Source: Verrucomicrobiaceae bacterium | GTDB taxonomy: Bacteria > Verrucomicrobiota > Verrucomicrobiia > Verrucomicrobiales > Verrucomicrobiaceae | Direction: 5' to 3' | DNA length: 64,000 bases | NCBI GenBank assembly: GCA_024232965.1 | Contig: JACKQF010000002.1 | Location: 62,001-126,000 of the forward strand | Part shown: positions 17,885 through 27,818 of the stretch, piece by piece | How the letters are laid out: every line of letters starts with the position of its first letter | Numbering within the stretch: the stretch's first letter is position 1 | The notes under the pieces: model-generated | What the model was told of the DNA's origin: nothing | Seen by the model: the letters and a program-made list of their open reading frames with translations, nothing else | The model's database searches: none | Made by a program: the position numbers and the translations under genes

Positions 17885-20800
17885 ATGATCAAATCCCACC
17901 TTCCCCACTTCCTAGCCATTGCCGCATTGACCGGACTGAGCCCCGCAAACGCTCTGACCCCACTGGAAATGGCCCAACGCTACAAACCGCTGCCAACGGT
18001 GGCAGAGGCGGATCTGCCCGCGATGAAAAACCAACCAGAGGCGTTCTCTGGCATCGTCGATCATCCAGGATTGGAGGCCCACACTTGGGTGCGCTTCCCT
18101 TTTGTCGAGAACCCCGGCAGCCTTGGCATTGATCGCAAAGGCCGTGTCTTTGTCGGCGAAGTGAACCGCTTTTGGCAAGGCGTGCCCGACCTGCGCGGGG
18201 TGAACGAATTCATTGCCGGTGACTTCCAATCTCAGACCTTGGAAGACCGGGAGAAGCTGCAGAACTCCATTCCAGGTCGCTTCCCCGAAGGCTTCTTCAC
18301 CAATACCGCCGACCGACTGATCCGATTGGAAGATCGCGACGGCAATGGCGCCGCAGACCATCGCACACTGTTTTCGAATCAGTTCTCTCAGCCACTGGAA
18401 GGCCTCGGTTTCTCGGTCCTTCCGGAAGATGATGCGGTGTATTTCACCTGCATTCCCAACCTCTGGAAACTCACCGATACTAACGATGACGGTGTCGCTG
18501 ACTCCTCCGAAGCTCTGCTGACCGGGTTTGGGACGCGCATTTCATTCATTGGCCACGATCTGCATGGGATCACCCGTGGTCCCGACGGGCGGCTCTACTT
18601 CTCGGTCGGGGATCGAGGCTATCACATCACCAGCAAAGAAGGCCAGGTCTTCACGGGCGCCGGCATCGGTGCGATCTTCCGCTGCGAATCGGATGGCAGT
18701 GGGTTTGAGGTCTTTTGCAAAGGCCTGCGCAATCCCACCGAGCTCGCCTTCGACGACCTCGGGAATCTGTTCACCTTCGACAATACGGGCGATTTTGGGG
18801 ATGTCGCACGCATGGTCTACGCTCTGGAGGGGACGGACTCCGGCTGGAACATGAAGCACCAATCACCGCATCAGTATGTGGATGCCCTAGACTGGGAGGA
18901 CTTTCACCCGGCCAAATCGATGTGGGTCGCCGAGCGTATGCACGAACCCTTCAATGACGAGCAGCCCCAATGGCTCTACCCGCCAGCCGCCCACGTCGCC
19001 CGTGGGCCATCGGGCGTCACTTGGGTCACTGGCGAGGCCGCCCCCGAAGACCTGCGTGGCAAATTCTTGCTGACCGACTACGGCGGTGCCGTGCAGAGTT
19101 GCAAACTCCGCGCCATCGGGGTCAAGCCCCAGGGAGCTGGTTACACGCTGGACAGCGATGAAGTCATCGCCAGCGGAGTTGGCATCAGCGATGTCGAACT
19201 CGGATTCGATGGCGGCATTTACCTCTGCGACTTCGGCGGCGGTTGGACCATCAACACCAACGGTGCCATCCATGTGCTGACCCCGCGCGACAAAACCCTG
19301 CAAGCCACCGCCGCTGAAATGGCCGCGAAATTTAAACGCGGAGTGTCTGCGGATAGCGTCGCACAGCTGACAGAAGCCCTGCATTCACCCGACCGTCGCC
19401 TCCGCCAGATGGCCCAGTTTGAGCTGGTGAAGCGCGGAGCAGAAGGCATCGCCGCCCTCTCCGCAACCGCCAAAGATGCCTCGCAAAAACTGCCCGTGCG
19501 CCTGCATGGCGTATGGGGCCTCGGCCAAGCCGCGCGGCAGCAGGGTGCAGACACCGTGAAAGAACTGGTGAGCCTTTCCCACGATGCAGAACCGGAGGTC
19601 CGCGCCAATGCAGCCCGCACCTTGGGAGACCTCCAAGGGGAAGCCGCGCGCGCAAGGATCCTTGAAATGCTCGATGATAGCTCCACCCGGGTTCGATCGC
19701 TGGCTGCGGCAGCGCTCAGCCGTCTCGCGCCAAAGGGCGATGCTGCAGCGATTGCGGCGCTTTACCGTCTGGCTGAAAGCAACAACGAAGACCCAGATCC
19801 GGTGGTCCGCCATGCCTGCCTAACCGGGCTGGATCGGATTGCGACCGAGAGTGACGCCGTTGCTCATGCCAACGATGCAAAGCGCGAGGTGCGACTGATG
19901 GCTGTACTTCAATTGCGACGCCTTGCCAGCGCGGAACTGGTGCGTTTCCTCAAGGACAGCGATACCCAAATCCGCTACGAAGCCATCCGTGCGATTTATG
20001 ACACGGATGCGATGGACACCTCCGCAGGCACCGTTCTCGCCATGCTGGACAAGGTCTCCGAACTTCCTGCGACGCTGCAACGTCGCATCGTCGCCGCGAA
20101 CTATCGACTCGGCACTGCGGAGAACGGCTCGCGGTTGATGCAGATCGCGGCCGATGAAAGCATCGAAATGTCCAATCGTGAAGCCGCCCTCCAAGGCCTG
20201 CGTCTTTGGGAGAAGCAAGTCACCGCTGACCCGGTGTTCGGCGGTTACCGCGCCCCTCATGGTGCCCATCGCGCGCAGAAAGCGCTCGGCGGCACGATTG
20301 GCGAGGCCCTGAAGCAATTCCTCGCAAGCAACCCTCCTCCTGCGCTCGCCGCACTGGCGCTCAAACTCGCGGACGCAAGCGCCGTGAGCCTTGACGAATC
20401 CACGCTGATGGCCCAGATCCGCAACGCCAAACTCGACACCGAGGTGCGCGTCGCAGCCCTGGACAGTCTGGTGAAAAGTTCTGCACCGAGTGCTGCCCAG
20501 GTCGTGACGTCTCTGCTCACTGTCAAGGCACCGGCATTGGCGGCTGCAGCGCTGCGTCATGGCCACGCCATGAACCTCCCAGGGATTGCGGACGCAGCTC
20601 GGCAAGCGATCGAAAAGGCACCCTTGCCTGCCGCTCGAGCGGGCATTGATGTCATTGCCGAGCTCGCCCCCACTGAGGCGCTCGCTGCGTGGAAAAACCG
20701 CCAATCCTCCGGTCTCCGTCCGGCCCTGTGGCTCGATCTCTTCCTTGCCCTTCAAGCCTCATCAGACCCCGCCGCCAAACAGGAGACTGCCAGCTTCTCT

Positions 20801-21307
20801 TCCACAGGGCTGGATGCCGTACCCAATCTGAGCACCACTGGCGGCGATCAGAAACACGGCGAGGTCGTTTTCCGCAATCAAGGTGGCTGCTTGCAGTGTC
20901 ACGTGATGGGCAAAGACGGTGGCATTCAGGGACCACCGCTCACCTTGGTCGGTGAGCGTCTTCAACCCCAGAAGTTGGTCGAGTCGCTGATCAATCCCAA
21001 TGCCGAAATCGCCCCAGGCTATGGCCTTTCCAGCGTGACGCTCGAAGATGGGTCCTTACTCGTGGGTCGCATCGCTGCCGAGCCAAAAGACCAACTCACC
21101 GTGGTGACGATGGATGGCAAATCGACCGAACTCGCGCGCAGCAAGGTCAAGGCAATCGCCCCACCCGTCTCCGCGATGCCGCCGATGGGACTCTCGCTAC
21201 CACCACGTGATCTTCGCGATCTGGTCGCCTATCTTGCCACCCGCAATGCCAAGTCCGCTCCTAAGGACAGCGGAGCGGAGCATGGCGAGGCGAAGGTGGC
21301 GAAGTGA
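17885..21307 (+). CDS. PVC-type beta-propeller/HEAT/cytochrome c protein
   Basis: A secreted protein of 1140 residues: signal peptide (1-23), an NHL/PQQ-like propeller of the Pirellula-Verrucomicrobium N-terminal type (about 60-470), HEAT-like helical repeats (about 480-960) and a C-terminal haem-binding domain with C1002-L-Q-C-H1006. The end of the protein (PPMGLSLPPRDLRDLVAYLATRN) matches the PVC CxxCH domain family. Such proteins are annotated as membrane-bound dehydrogenases; an exported, haem-linked sugar dehydrogenase is the usual guess, without proof. The gene is divergent from the ECF sigma factor. The 37 bases after it contain no clear terminator before the convergent sulfatase. Confidence 0.9.
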   Translation: MIKSHLPHFLAIAALTGLSPANALTPLEMAQRYKPLPTVAEADLPAMKNQPEAFSGIVDHPGLEAHTWVRFPFVENPGSLGIDRKGRVFVGEVNRFWQGVPDLRGVNEFIAGDFQSQTLEDREKLQNSIPGRFPEGFFTNTADRLIRLEDRDGNGAADHRTLFSNQFSQPLEGLGFSVLPEDDAVYFTCIPNLWKLTDTNDDGVADSSEALLTGFGTRISFIGHDLHGITRGPDGRLYFSVGDRGYHITSKEGQVFTGAGIGAIFRCESDGSGFEVFCKGLRNPTELAFDDLGNLFTFDNTGDFGDVARMVYALEGTDSGWNMKHQSPHQYVDALDWEDFHPAKSMWVAERMHEPFNDEQPQWLYPPAAHVARGPSGVTWVTGEAAPEDLRGKFLLTDYGGAVQSCKLRAIGVKPQGAGYTLDSDEVIASGVGISDVELGFDGGIYLCDFGGGWTINTNGAIHVLTPRDKTLQATAAEMAAKFKRGVSADSVAQLTEALHSPDRRLRQMAQFELVKRGAEGIAALSATAKDASQKLPVRLHGVWGLGQAARQQGADTVKELVSLSHDAEPEVRANAARTLGDLQGEAARARILEMLDDSSTRVRSLAAAALSRLAPKGDAAAIAALYRLAESNNEDPDPVVRHACLTGLDRIATESDAVAHANDAKREVRLMAVLQLRRLASAELVRFLKDSDTQIRYEAIRAIYDTDAMDTSAGTVLAMLDKVSELPATLQRRIVAANYRLGTAENGSRLMQIAADESIEMSNREAALQGLRLWEKQVTADPVFGGYRAPHGAHRAQKALGGTIGEALKQFLASNPPPALAALALKLADASAVSLDESTLMAQIRNAKLDTEVRVAALDSLVKSSAPSAAQVVTSLLTVKAPALAAAALRHGHAMNLPGIADAARQAIEKAPLPAARAGIDVIAELAPTEALAAWKNRQSSGLRPALWLDLFLALQASSDPAAKQETASFSSTGLDAVPNLSTTGGDQKHGEVVFRNQGGCLQCHVMGKDGGIQGPPLTLVGERLQPQKLVESLINPNAEIAPGYGLSSVTLEDGSLLVGRIAAEPKDQLTVVTMDGKSTELARSKVKAIAPPVSAMPPMGLSLPPRDLRDLVAYLATRNAKSAPKDSGAEHGEAKVAK

Positions 21308-21345
21308 TCAGCGTCTAGCAAAGCGGTATTATCGCGAAACTGATC

Positions 21346-22929
21346 TCAGCGATTGACGAATTCCTCAAGACTTACCTTTCCATCCGAATTCTTGTCGAAG
21401 TTCTTGAATCGTTGGGGGGCGCTGTCTTTCTTCGATAGTCCGTTCGTGTACTCTTCGAGCGAAAGGAAGCCGTCGCTGTTCTTGTCCCATCGTTTGAAGG
21501 CTCCAGCATAGTCGGTGCCGGGTTTCGCAGGCGCTTTCGGTGCCGCAGCCGGGCGTCGTGGGCGGGCAGCGACCGGTGGTTCGCTTTGGTCGGGGAGGGT
21601 CAGCTTCCACGCTTGGATCGCAGCAAGCATCGTTGCGGTGCGGTCGGGATCGCTGGTGGCGAGGTCGTGCTGCTGCGCTCGATCGTTGGCTAGGTCGTAG
21701 AGCTCGATGCGTTTTTCGTCGCGCGACATCACCAGAGTGTGGAACCCGTCGCGCATCGCGAATTGAGGCCAGTCAGCTTCCTGCGCATTGGGGCCGCGCC
21801 ATTCCCAAAAGAGTGGCTGGGATCGGGTAAAGGATTCGCCTCTGAATGCAGCCATGACGTTGATACCATCTGGCTGGTAGCCCGCAGGCATCTGGACACC
21901 CGTTGCGGCCAGAAGCGTGGGCAAGACATCCACGCCCACCAGCACGCTGGTCTTATCCACCCTGCCAGCTGGCACTTGCCCCGGCCAACGCACGATGAAG
22001 GGCACATTCACGCCGCCCATGTAGAGGCTACGCTTGCGCCCGCGCAGACCTCCGGTCTCCCCCACGCTGAAGTAAAACTTCTGACCGGGATTGGGCATCG
22101 AGTTTTCGGGTCCGTTATCGCTTGAGAAGATGACGATGGTGTTGTCCGCGAGGCCCAATTCGTCCAGCAGCGCCAGCATGCGACCCACTTGCGCATCCGC
22201 GCGCGTCACGGCGGCACAGTAGGTGCGTTGGGGTTCGGCGGTGTCGGGATAGGGTGCCTTTTGTTCTTCGGTCGCGGCGACCAAGTGATGCGTTTCGTGA
22301 AGCCAGAGGTTGAGGTAGAAAGGCTTGCCCTTGGCGGCGCGAATGAAGTTCACGGCGTGATCGGTGGCCGCAATGGTCATGAAGGCCGCAGCCTGCTTGT
22401 CATGCGCATCGCCTGAATCCTTTGCGACACTGCTGCCCTCGAAGACCCCAGCCCCAGGCCCCGTCCACACCGCAGCTTCATCGTAACCGTACTCCGATGG
22501 CAGCGGCGCGTCGATGTCCTTTCCTTGCCCAGACAAATGCCACTTTCCGAAATGCCCGGTGGTGTAGCCAGCCTCTTTGAGGAGACGCGGCAGCAGCGTG
22601 ACTTTGGGATCTAGCCAGTCAGGCATCCCACGCGCGACATTTTCCTCATGACCCGCGAAGTGCTGATGCACCCGATGCCGGGCAGGATATTGGCCGGTCA
22701 CGATGGCGGTGCGACTGGGCGAGCACACCGGATTGCACACGACGAATTGCTGAAAATCGGTGCCCTCTTTGGCGAGACGATCCAGGTTTGGCGTCTTCAG
22801 ATGCGGGTGGCCATGACAGGCCAGATCTCCCCAACCCCAGTCATCAGCATAAATGAAGAGGACGTTGGGTTGTGCAGCGTGAAGTGCCGACGAAAGACTC
22901 AGCAGACCTAAAACGAGCGAACGAATCAT
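21346..22929 (-). CDS. Secreted sulfatase with C-terminal EF-hand pair
   Basis: A sulfatase of 527 residues with signal peptide, metal ligands D29-D30 and the maturation motif C69-S-P-S-R73. After the sulfatase domain comes a low-complexity Arg/Pro/Ala linker (about 450-470), then two EF-hand loops: DKNSDGFLSLEE (482-493) and DKNSDGKVSLEE (512-523). These are calcium-binding and resemble dockerin or calmodulin-like loops, so the tail may bind calcium for stability or attach the enzyme to a partner. The start at 22929 opens the signal peptide MIRSLVLGLLSLSSALHA; an earlier in-frame start would overlap the gene upstream. It is the last of four genes in the same operon-like run. Confidence 0.93.
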   Translation of the reverse strand: MIRSLVLGLLSLSSALHAAQPNVLFIYADDWGWGDLACHGHPHLKTPNLDRLAKEGTDFQQFVVCNPVCSPSRTAIVTGQYPARHRVHQHFAGHEENVARGMPDWLDPKVTLLPRLLKEAGYTTGHFGKWHLSGQGKDIDAPLPSEYGYDEAAVWTGPGAGVFEGSSVAKDSGDAHDKQAAAFMTIAATDHAVNFIRAAKGKPFYLNLWLHETHHLVAATEEQKAPYPDTAEPQRTYCAAVTRADAQVGRMLALLDELGLADNTIVIFSSDNGPENSMPNPGQKFYFSVGETGGLRGRKRSLYMGGVNVPFIVRWPGQVPAGRVDKTSVLVGVDVLPTLLAATGVQMPAGYQPDGINVMAAFRGESFTRSQPLFWEWRGPNAQEADWPQFAMRDGFHTLVMSRDEKRIELYDLANDRAQQHDLATSDPDRTATMLAAIQAWKLTLPDQSEPPVAARPRRPAAAPKAPAKPGTDYAGAFKRWDKNSDGFLSLEEYTNGLSKKDSAPQRFKNFDKNSDGKVSLEEFVNR

Positions 22930-22991
22930 GGGGATGAAACGCACCGCAACAGGCTTGCTTGCGGGCAATCGCCGTCTGCACTGCTGACAGA

Positions 22992-23858
22992 TCAAGGCTT
23001 CACACCTGCCATTGGGTGCGTGCTCACGGTCTCCCACGCGATTTGCTGGAGCAGCGTGTTGAGCTTGGCTTTGTCATCATCGCTCACTTCCTTGAGCAAG
23101 GTGAGCGCATTCGGAACGGGCAAGCCTATGGGGCTACGACGATAGATGACTGCGTAATGGCAGTAGCTGGAGAGGATCTGTAGCGGAGCCAAGGCGTGGC
23201 CCCAGTTGTCGCGAAAAAGCTCGGCTTGCGTCTTGATCCCCGGCGCCTCGCCTTTGACAATCTTTTCCCGCAGGGTCACCGCCGCGAGTCCGACCGGGAC
23301 AACTAGCACCGTCTCTTTGCCCAACCGTTGATTGATGCCGCGCACATACGCTTCGATGTCGTTCGCATAGCGTTGTGTCGCATCGCGCAATTTGGCGAGG
23401 TCCGTCGCATTGTGATCCACCTTCTTTTTGGTCTGGAGCGGATACACCGGTTCATACTCGTCGTTGGGCATCCAGTATTCCTGGACGGCGACTCGCAGGG
23501 CGGGATTGTGTTCGACCCCAAGTTTTACAAAGGCTTCAATGGCATCATCCGGCAACCAGATGGGCGAGAGTGTCAGCACATCCGCACCACCCGCCAACAA
23601 GACCTTTTTGACCTCGCTCTTTTCCTCTGGCACCGCCCAATGCTTGGCAATCGTCGAACCGCCGATGCTGGAGAGTCCAACCAGTTCGTGCTGCAATCCC
23701 GCTGCCTTGGCCATTTGTTCCACCTGTCGGTAAGTGAAGACGTGAAAGCTGTGCCCACAGGTAGCGACCCGCTGACCAGTGGTGATGGGCGGTCGCAGGG
23801 CGTCCGCATGGGCCGTCACTGAAAGCAGGAAAAACAGAAGGAACCATCTCATGGACAT
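22992..23858 (-). CDS. Secreted protein of unknown function, SGNH-like
   Basis: A 288-residue exported protein (signal peptide to about residue 19, cleavage near AHADA). I do not recognise a named family with certainty. Features that resemble SGNH-hydrolase folds are the early GHSFHVF motif, GLSSIGGST and a later block VLVVPVGLAAVTLREKI, but a complete catalytic Ser-Asp-His set is not assigned. The ATG at 23858 was used; another ATG lies six bases downstream. It sits between an alpha/beta hydrolase (31 bases upstream) and the EF-hand sulfatase (62 bases downstream), so a role in removing substituents from a glycan is plausible. Confidence 0.75.
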   Translation of the reverse strand: MSMRWFLLFFLLSVTAHADALRPPITTGQRVATCGHSFHVFTYRQVEQMAKAAGLQHELVGLSSIGGSTIAKHWAVPEEKSEVKKVLLAGGADVLTLSPIWLPDDAIEAFVKLGVEHNPALRVAVQEYWMPNDEYEPVYPLQTKKKVDHNATDLAKLRDATQRYANDIEAYVRGINQRLGKETVLVVPVGLAAVTLREKIVKGEAPGIKTQAELFRDNWGHALAPLQILSSYCHYAVIYRRSPIGLPVPNALTLLKEVSDDDKAKLNTLLQQIAWETVSTHPMAGVKP

Positions 23859-23889
23859 CAAAACGCAGGGAGCGGACCGTTATGTCACG

Positions 23890-24741
23890 TCAAGATTGTG
23901 GCGACAAGAAGCCCTGCCCTTTTAGCCAAAACAACAGGTCCGCAAACCACGGATGTTCAGTCCCGATCAGCCCCGTGCCATGATCTCCATGCTGATACAG
24001 GTGAAATTCCAGCGGCACTCCGTTTTCGTGCAGGGCGCTGGCGTAAAGCAGCGAATGCACCGGCGGCACCATTTTATCTTCGTTGGTATGCCAGAGAAAG
24101 CATGGCGGTAGACCCGGATGCACTTGGAGTTCGCTCGATGCCTGACGTTGCAGGTCTTCGCTGGGAGAGTCGCCAATGAGCATCTTGCGCGAGGTCGCAT
24201 GAGGCTGCGTGATCATGCTGATGACCGGATAACAAAGAATGGCCAGATCAGGTCGAGCGCTGACGACATTCTTCTGCCCGACGAGTTCGCCATCCTGAGG
24301 TCGATTTATCAAAGTGGATACGAGATGACCGCCGGCGGAGAATCCCATCGCACCAATGCGATGAGGATCTATTTTCCAGCGCTTTGCATCGCCGCGAATG
24401 GTGCGCATGGCCTGAACCGCATCCTGCAATTGCGAAGGGTAGCGATAGCCGGCGGTTCCCAACCGATAGCGCAGCACAAAAACGGTCAAACCCTGCTCAT
24501 TGAGCCACAGCGCGAAGGGCTCTGCCTGGCCCTCATAGATCCCGGAGTAGCTGCCGCCCGGAATCAAGAGCATCGCGGCACCCGTCGGATTCTTTGGCTG
24601 ATAAGGTGTGAGCGTCGGCACATCGCCATCGGCCTGGCCCAAAGCCCCGGGGGCACCGTTTGGCCAGAGGGGAAACGGTGCCTCCGCGGCAACGCTGGTG
24701 CCACCCAAAAGGACCAAGAATGCGAGTGCGTGTCTCATCAT
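23890..24741 (-). CDS. Secreted alpha/beta hydrolase, acetyl-esterase-like
   Basis: A 283-residue hydrolase with a signal peptide (MMRHALAFLVLLGGTSVAAEA). It has the nucleophile elbow GFSAGG (S135), an oxyanion-hole block LIPGGSYSG (59-67), a candidate acid in the block HTNEDKMVPP and a candidate histidine in HGDHGTGL. The overall pattern matches BD-FAE/acetyl-xylan-esterase-like enzymes that remove acyl groups from polysaccharides. The start is placed at the double ATG near 24741 because longer in-frame versions overlap the preceding sulfatase; 24738 is equally possible. Spacing to neighbours is about 31-35 bases, supporting one transcript with both flanking sulfatases. Confidence 0.88.
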   Translation of the reverse strand: MMRHALAFLVLLGGTSVAAEAPFPLWPNGAPGALGQADGDVPTLTPYQPKNPTGAAMLLIPGGSYSGIYEGQAEPFALWLNEQGLTVFVLRYRLGTAGYRYPSQLQDAVQAMRTIRGDAKRWKIDPHRIGAMGFSAGGHLVSTLINRPQDGELVGQKNVVSARPDLAILCYPVISMITQPHATSRKMLIGDSPSEDLQRQASSELQVHPGLPPCFLWHTNEDKMVPPVHSLLYASALHENGVPLEFHLYQHGDHGTGLIGTEHPWFADLLFWLKGQGFLSPQS

Positions 24742-24775
24742 GGCAGTCGTCCAGGCAATGATCGCCATCGGAGCT

Positions 24776-26680
24776 TCAGAAATCCCAGCGACGCGGTTTT
24801 CCGCCGCCTGTGAGTTCGACGAAATCGATTTCCACCGCGTGCTGCTGCGCCGGAAGGTAGATGCGGAAGATTCCCAGCGGCCCCGTCGCTGGAATCTCCA
24901 GCGAGAGCGTCTGCCAATCATCCCCCGGCACTGCGTAGGGCAGCGATTGCGCCTTGGCGTCTGTCGCCAACCATTCCACCTTGCCTTTCGCTCCAGCCTT
25001 GGCGCGGATGCGGAAGGTCACCTTGGCGGGACCGGAAAGACCTGCGCCGACGCCTAGAAATGGGGCATCGGCACCACGGACAGAGACGATTCCATGGGTC
25101 ACTTTGGCCGTCCCGTTGCGGATCTTCCACCCCTGGAGCGTCGGGTCGCTTTCGTCTTTAGCACCACCTTGGGTCGCTGCTTTGGCTTTCGATTTGGACT
25201 TCGTCTTGTTGGTCTGGATGCCTTCACGCTCGGGATGATACAGCGCCGGATTGAACCCGGGGTTCGGGATCGGCACCACGGCGTGGGTGTCCACGAGGAA
25301 TTTTGCAATCATGGCATCAAGTTCCGCCACGAGCTCTGGCTTCTGCGCCGCAAGGTTGTTTTTCTCCCCCAGGTCGGTGTGGAGATCATACAACAAATAG
25401 CGGTGCGCGCCTTTTTCACCGCCGTGGAAAATCCGGATCAATTTCCAATCGTCCCGGTGGACAGAGACGGCGGGCGGCAGCCAATCCGGCACACCGGGGT
25501 TGTGTGGGAAGAATTGGAACACCGCTTTGCCCGTTAGCGGATCCCCCTTGAAGGCGGGAATGAGGCTGGCGCCATCAAAGATCTGTCCTTCCATGGGCTT
25601 GAGCCCGAGGCCTTCGAGCAGCGTGGGAAAGTAGTCCTCGCTCTGCACGATGGCATCACTCCGAGCACCTGGGGTGGTCAGACCCGGCCATGCAATGACG
25701 CAAGGAACCCGTGTGCCACCTTCAAACATGGAGGCCTTCCCGCCACGCAGTGGGGCGTTGCTCGTGGGAGTGGTGCCATCGACTTCGTTGTACATGTTCC
25801 CCCCGTTGTCGGACGTGAAGATGAGGATGGTATTGTCTGCGATCCCCAGGCGATCCAGCGTATCCATGAGAGTGCCGACGGCATCATCCATGCTCTCAAT
25901 CATCGCGGCATAAGTGGGGCTGCGTTGCGGATCGCTGGCATCGACAGTGGCGCGATACTTCTCGATCAGCGCCTTCTTGGCATCAAACGGGGCATGCACA
26001 CTGAACATCCAGTAGTTCAGGTAAAACGGACCGTCCTTGTGCTTCTCCATGAACGCGACGGCTTCCTTTGCCATGCGGTCTTCAATGTGCTGATCGGGCT
26101 CGCCAGGGTCGGCATCAAAATCTTTGAACTTCCAGGGTGCGACGTAACTCCCCGCAGGCCCAGGCCCCGCCCAATGCGGGAGATCCACGTCAAAGCCCTG
26201 CTGCAACGGTGAGTAGGGCTCCGGTCCGAGGTGCCACTTCCCAAAGTGGGCCGTGGCGTAGCCCGCTGCTTTCAATGTCTTTGCGAGCGTCGGATAGTCC
26301 GTCTTGAGCCTCGTGACCGGATTGGGCTGGATGGATTTTTGGTCGGGTGCACCTTTCGCGCCCAGGGTCGCGGCTAGCACGACCTGCGGCAAGTGGCAGT
26401 TCGGCGTGGTGATACCGGTTCGAGCGGGGCTGAGGCCGGTGAGGGCCGCTGACCGAGTCGGGGAACAAAGGGGACTGGCGGAGTAGGCGTGGGTGAAGGT
26501 CATTCCGCGCTTTGCCAAACGCTCCAAATTGGGTGTGTGATAAAATTGGGTGTGCCCGTAGAGAGTGGTGTCTGCCCAACCGAGGTCATCCGCCAGAATG
26601 AAGACGACGTTCGGCTGAGCCGCCAAGGCCGATGCTTGAATGACAAAGATGGACAGGAGTAGGACGGATAAGTGGCGCAT
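24776..26680 (-). CDS. Secreted sulfatase, arylsulfatase-A-like, with extra C-terminal domain
   Basis: A 634-residue sulfatase. It has a signal peptide (about 1-21), metal ligands D31-D32 and the maturation motif C72-S-P-T-R76, with later blocks GKWHLGPEPYSP and TSDNGGNMYNE. Beyond the usual sulfatase end there is a lysine-rich linker (around 495-515) and a C-terminal beta-rich domain of about 110 residues (RNGTAKVTHGIVSV to the end), which could bind carbohydrate. It is the first gene of the four-gene operon running down to 21346 and is divergent from eboC. Confidence 0.92.
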   Translation of the reverse strand: MRHLSVLLLSIFVIQASALAAQPNVVFILADDLGWADTTLYGHTQFYHTPNLERLAKRGMTFTHAYSASPLCSPTRSAALTGLSPARTGITTPNCHLPQVVLAATLGAKGAPDQKSIQPNPVTRLKTDYPTLAKTLKAAGYATAHFGKWHLGPEPYSPLQQGFDVDLPHWAGPGPAGSYVAPWKFKDFDADPGEPDQHIEDRMAKEAVAFMEKHKDGPFYLNYWMFSVHAPFDAKKALIEKYRATVDASDPQRSPTYAAMIESMDDAVGTLMDTLDRLGIADNTILIFTSDNGGNMYNEVDGTTPTSNAPLRGGKASMFEGGTRVPCVIAWPGLTTPGARSDAIVQSEDYFPTLLEGLGLKPMEGQIFDGASLIPAFKGDPLTGKAVFQFFPHNPGVPDWLPPAVSVHRDDWKLIRIFHGGEKGAHRYLLYDLHTDLGEKNNLAAQKPELVAELDAMIAKFLVDTHAVVPIPNPGFNPALYHPEREGIQTNKTKSKSKAKAATQGGAKDESDPTLQGWKIRNGTAKVTHGIVSVRGADAPFLGVGAGLSGPAKVTFRIRAKAGAKGKVEWLATDAKAQSLPYAVPGDDWQTLSLEIPATGPLGIFRIYLPAQQHAVEIDFVELTGGGKPRRWDF

Positions 26681-26790
26681 GAGAAGGATCGCTGGTTGCG
26701 CTCATGAAACGCCAGCACTCCGCACAAATAGCGGCAAATCATGTGTCGGATCCCGCAAAGACAGCCACGCTTGCAAACCCCGGCCCAACC

Positions 26791-27753
26791 ATGGATGATC
26801 GCAACCTCATGCGCGCCTGGCTCGAACTTTCCCGGATCTCCAATCTCCCCACGGTGTGGACCAATGCACTGGCGGCCTGGGCGGTAGCGTTTGGTGGGTT
26901 TCAGTACTACCAGCTCGGCATGCTGATGCTGGGCGGCTCCTTGCTCTATACCGCCGGCATGATCCTCAACGACGTGGCGGATGTGCGCTTTGACCGGCAG
27001 TTCCGCCCAGAGCGACCAATCCCCAGCGGTAGGGTATCGCTGACGGCGGCTTGGTTTGTGAGTTCGGCAATGATTGGGCTGGGTGCTTGGTTCATGATGG
27101 TGCTGGGGGGGGCCAATGGCTGGCTGGTCACTGGGCTCGTTTTGGCGATCATAGGTTACGATTTTTATCACAAGCCCTGGGCAGGTTCCGTGATCGTCAT
27201 GGGGGCGTGCCGGACTTTGCTCTATCTCAGCGTTGGTTACGCCGCTGGCGCAGGTCGGCACATTCGAATGAATTCGGACGGCGGCAATGCTCGTTTCTCG
27301 ATCGATTCCGCCACCACTTGGCATTGGCCAAGACTGTCATGGGATCTCGACGGGCCGCTACTCATGCATGCCGTCGTGATCGGGTTCTACATTGTCGGGC
27401 TGACTCTCGTGGCGCGTGGTGAATCGCGCCCGGCTGAGCAGTCGAGGTGGATGCGTGCCCTTTCCAGACTGCTGCTATGGTCGCCGGGTCTGATGGCTGC
27501 GGCATTTGTTTTTTTGGGTGGGCAATGGCTAAATCTGCCGATTCTGGTCGCGTTTGTGGCCTGCATCCGATATGCGACCCGCCGGATGAGGGCAGGCGGA
27601 CCGGCGATCGGCGATGCTGTGGGCTGGCTGCTGGCTGGTATTGTGATCGTCGATGCGCTAGCCATTGGCGCTAACAGCCTGCCGATTGCGGCAGGAATTG
27701 CTGCGTGTGCGCCTCTATTGCGACTCTGGCAACGAAAGATTGCAGCAACCTGA
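26791..27753 (+). CDS. eboC: UbiA-family prenyltransferase, EboC-like
   Basis: An integral membrane protein of about 320 residues with roughly eight membrane helices. The first aspartate-rich motif is N60-D-x-x-D64-x-x-x-D68, followed by RPERPIPSG; the second motif is GYDFYHKP. This pattern and the following dehydroquinate-synthase-like gene match EboC and EboD of the ebo cluster, which in cyanobacteria and other bacteria is tied to moving precursors to the periplasm. ATG 26791 was chosen since it directly precedes the conserved start LELSRISNLPTVWTN; an in-frame ATG at 26704 would add 29 unconserved residues and leave only 23 bases to the divergent sulfatase. Its end is 65 bases before eboD. 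Confidence 0.8.
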   Translation: MDDRNLMRAWLELSRISNLPTVWTNALAAWAVAFGGFQYYQLGMLMLGGSLLYTAGMILNDVADVRFDRQFRPERPIPSGRVSLTAAWFVSSAMIGLGAWFMMVLGGANGWLVTGLVLAIIGYDFYHKPWAGSVIVMGACRTLLYLSVGYAAGAGRHIRMNSDGGNARFSIDSATTWHWPRLSWDLDGPLLMHAVVIGFYIVGLTLVARGESRPAEQSRWMRALSRLLLWSPGLMAAAFVFLGGQWLNLPILVAFVACIRYATRRMRAGGPAIGDAVGWLLAGIVIVDALAIGANSLPIAAGIAACAPLLRLWQRKIAAT

Positions 27754-27818
27754 CTCGTTTGCCATTTCCCTTTGAACGTCAGCCCTGTTGGGGCGACAGA
27801 TAGGGTGGATCAATCGAC

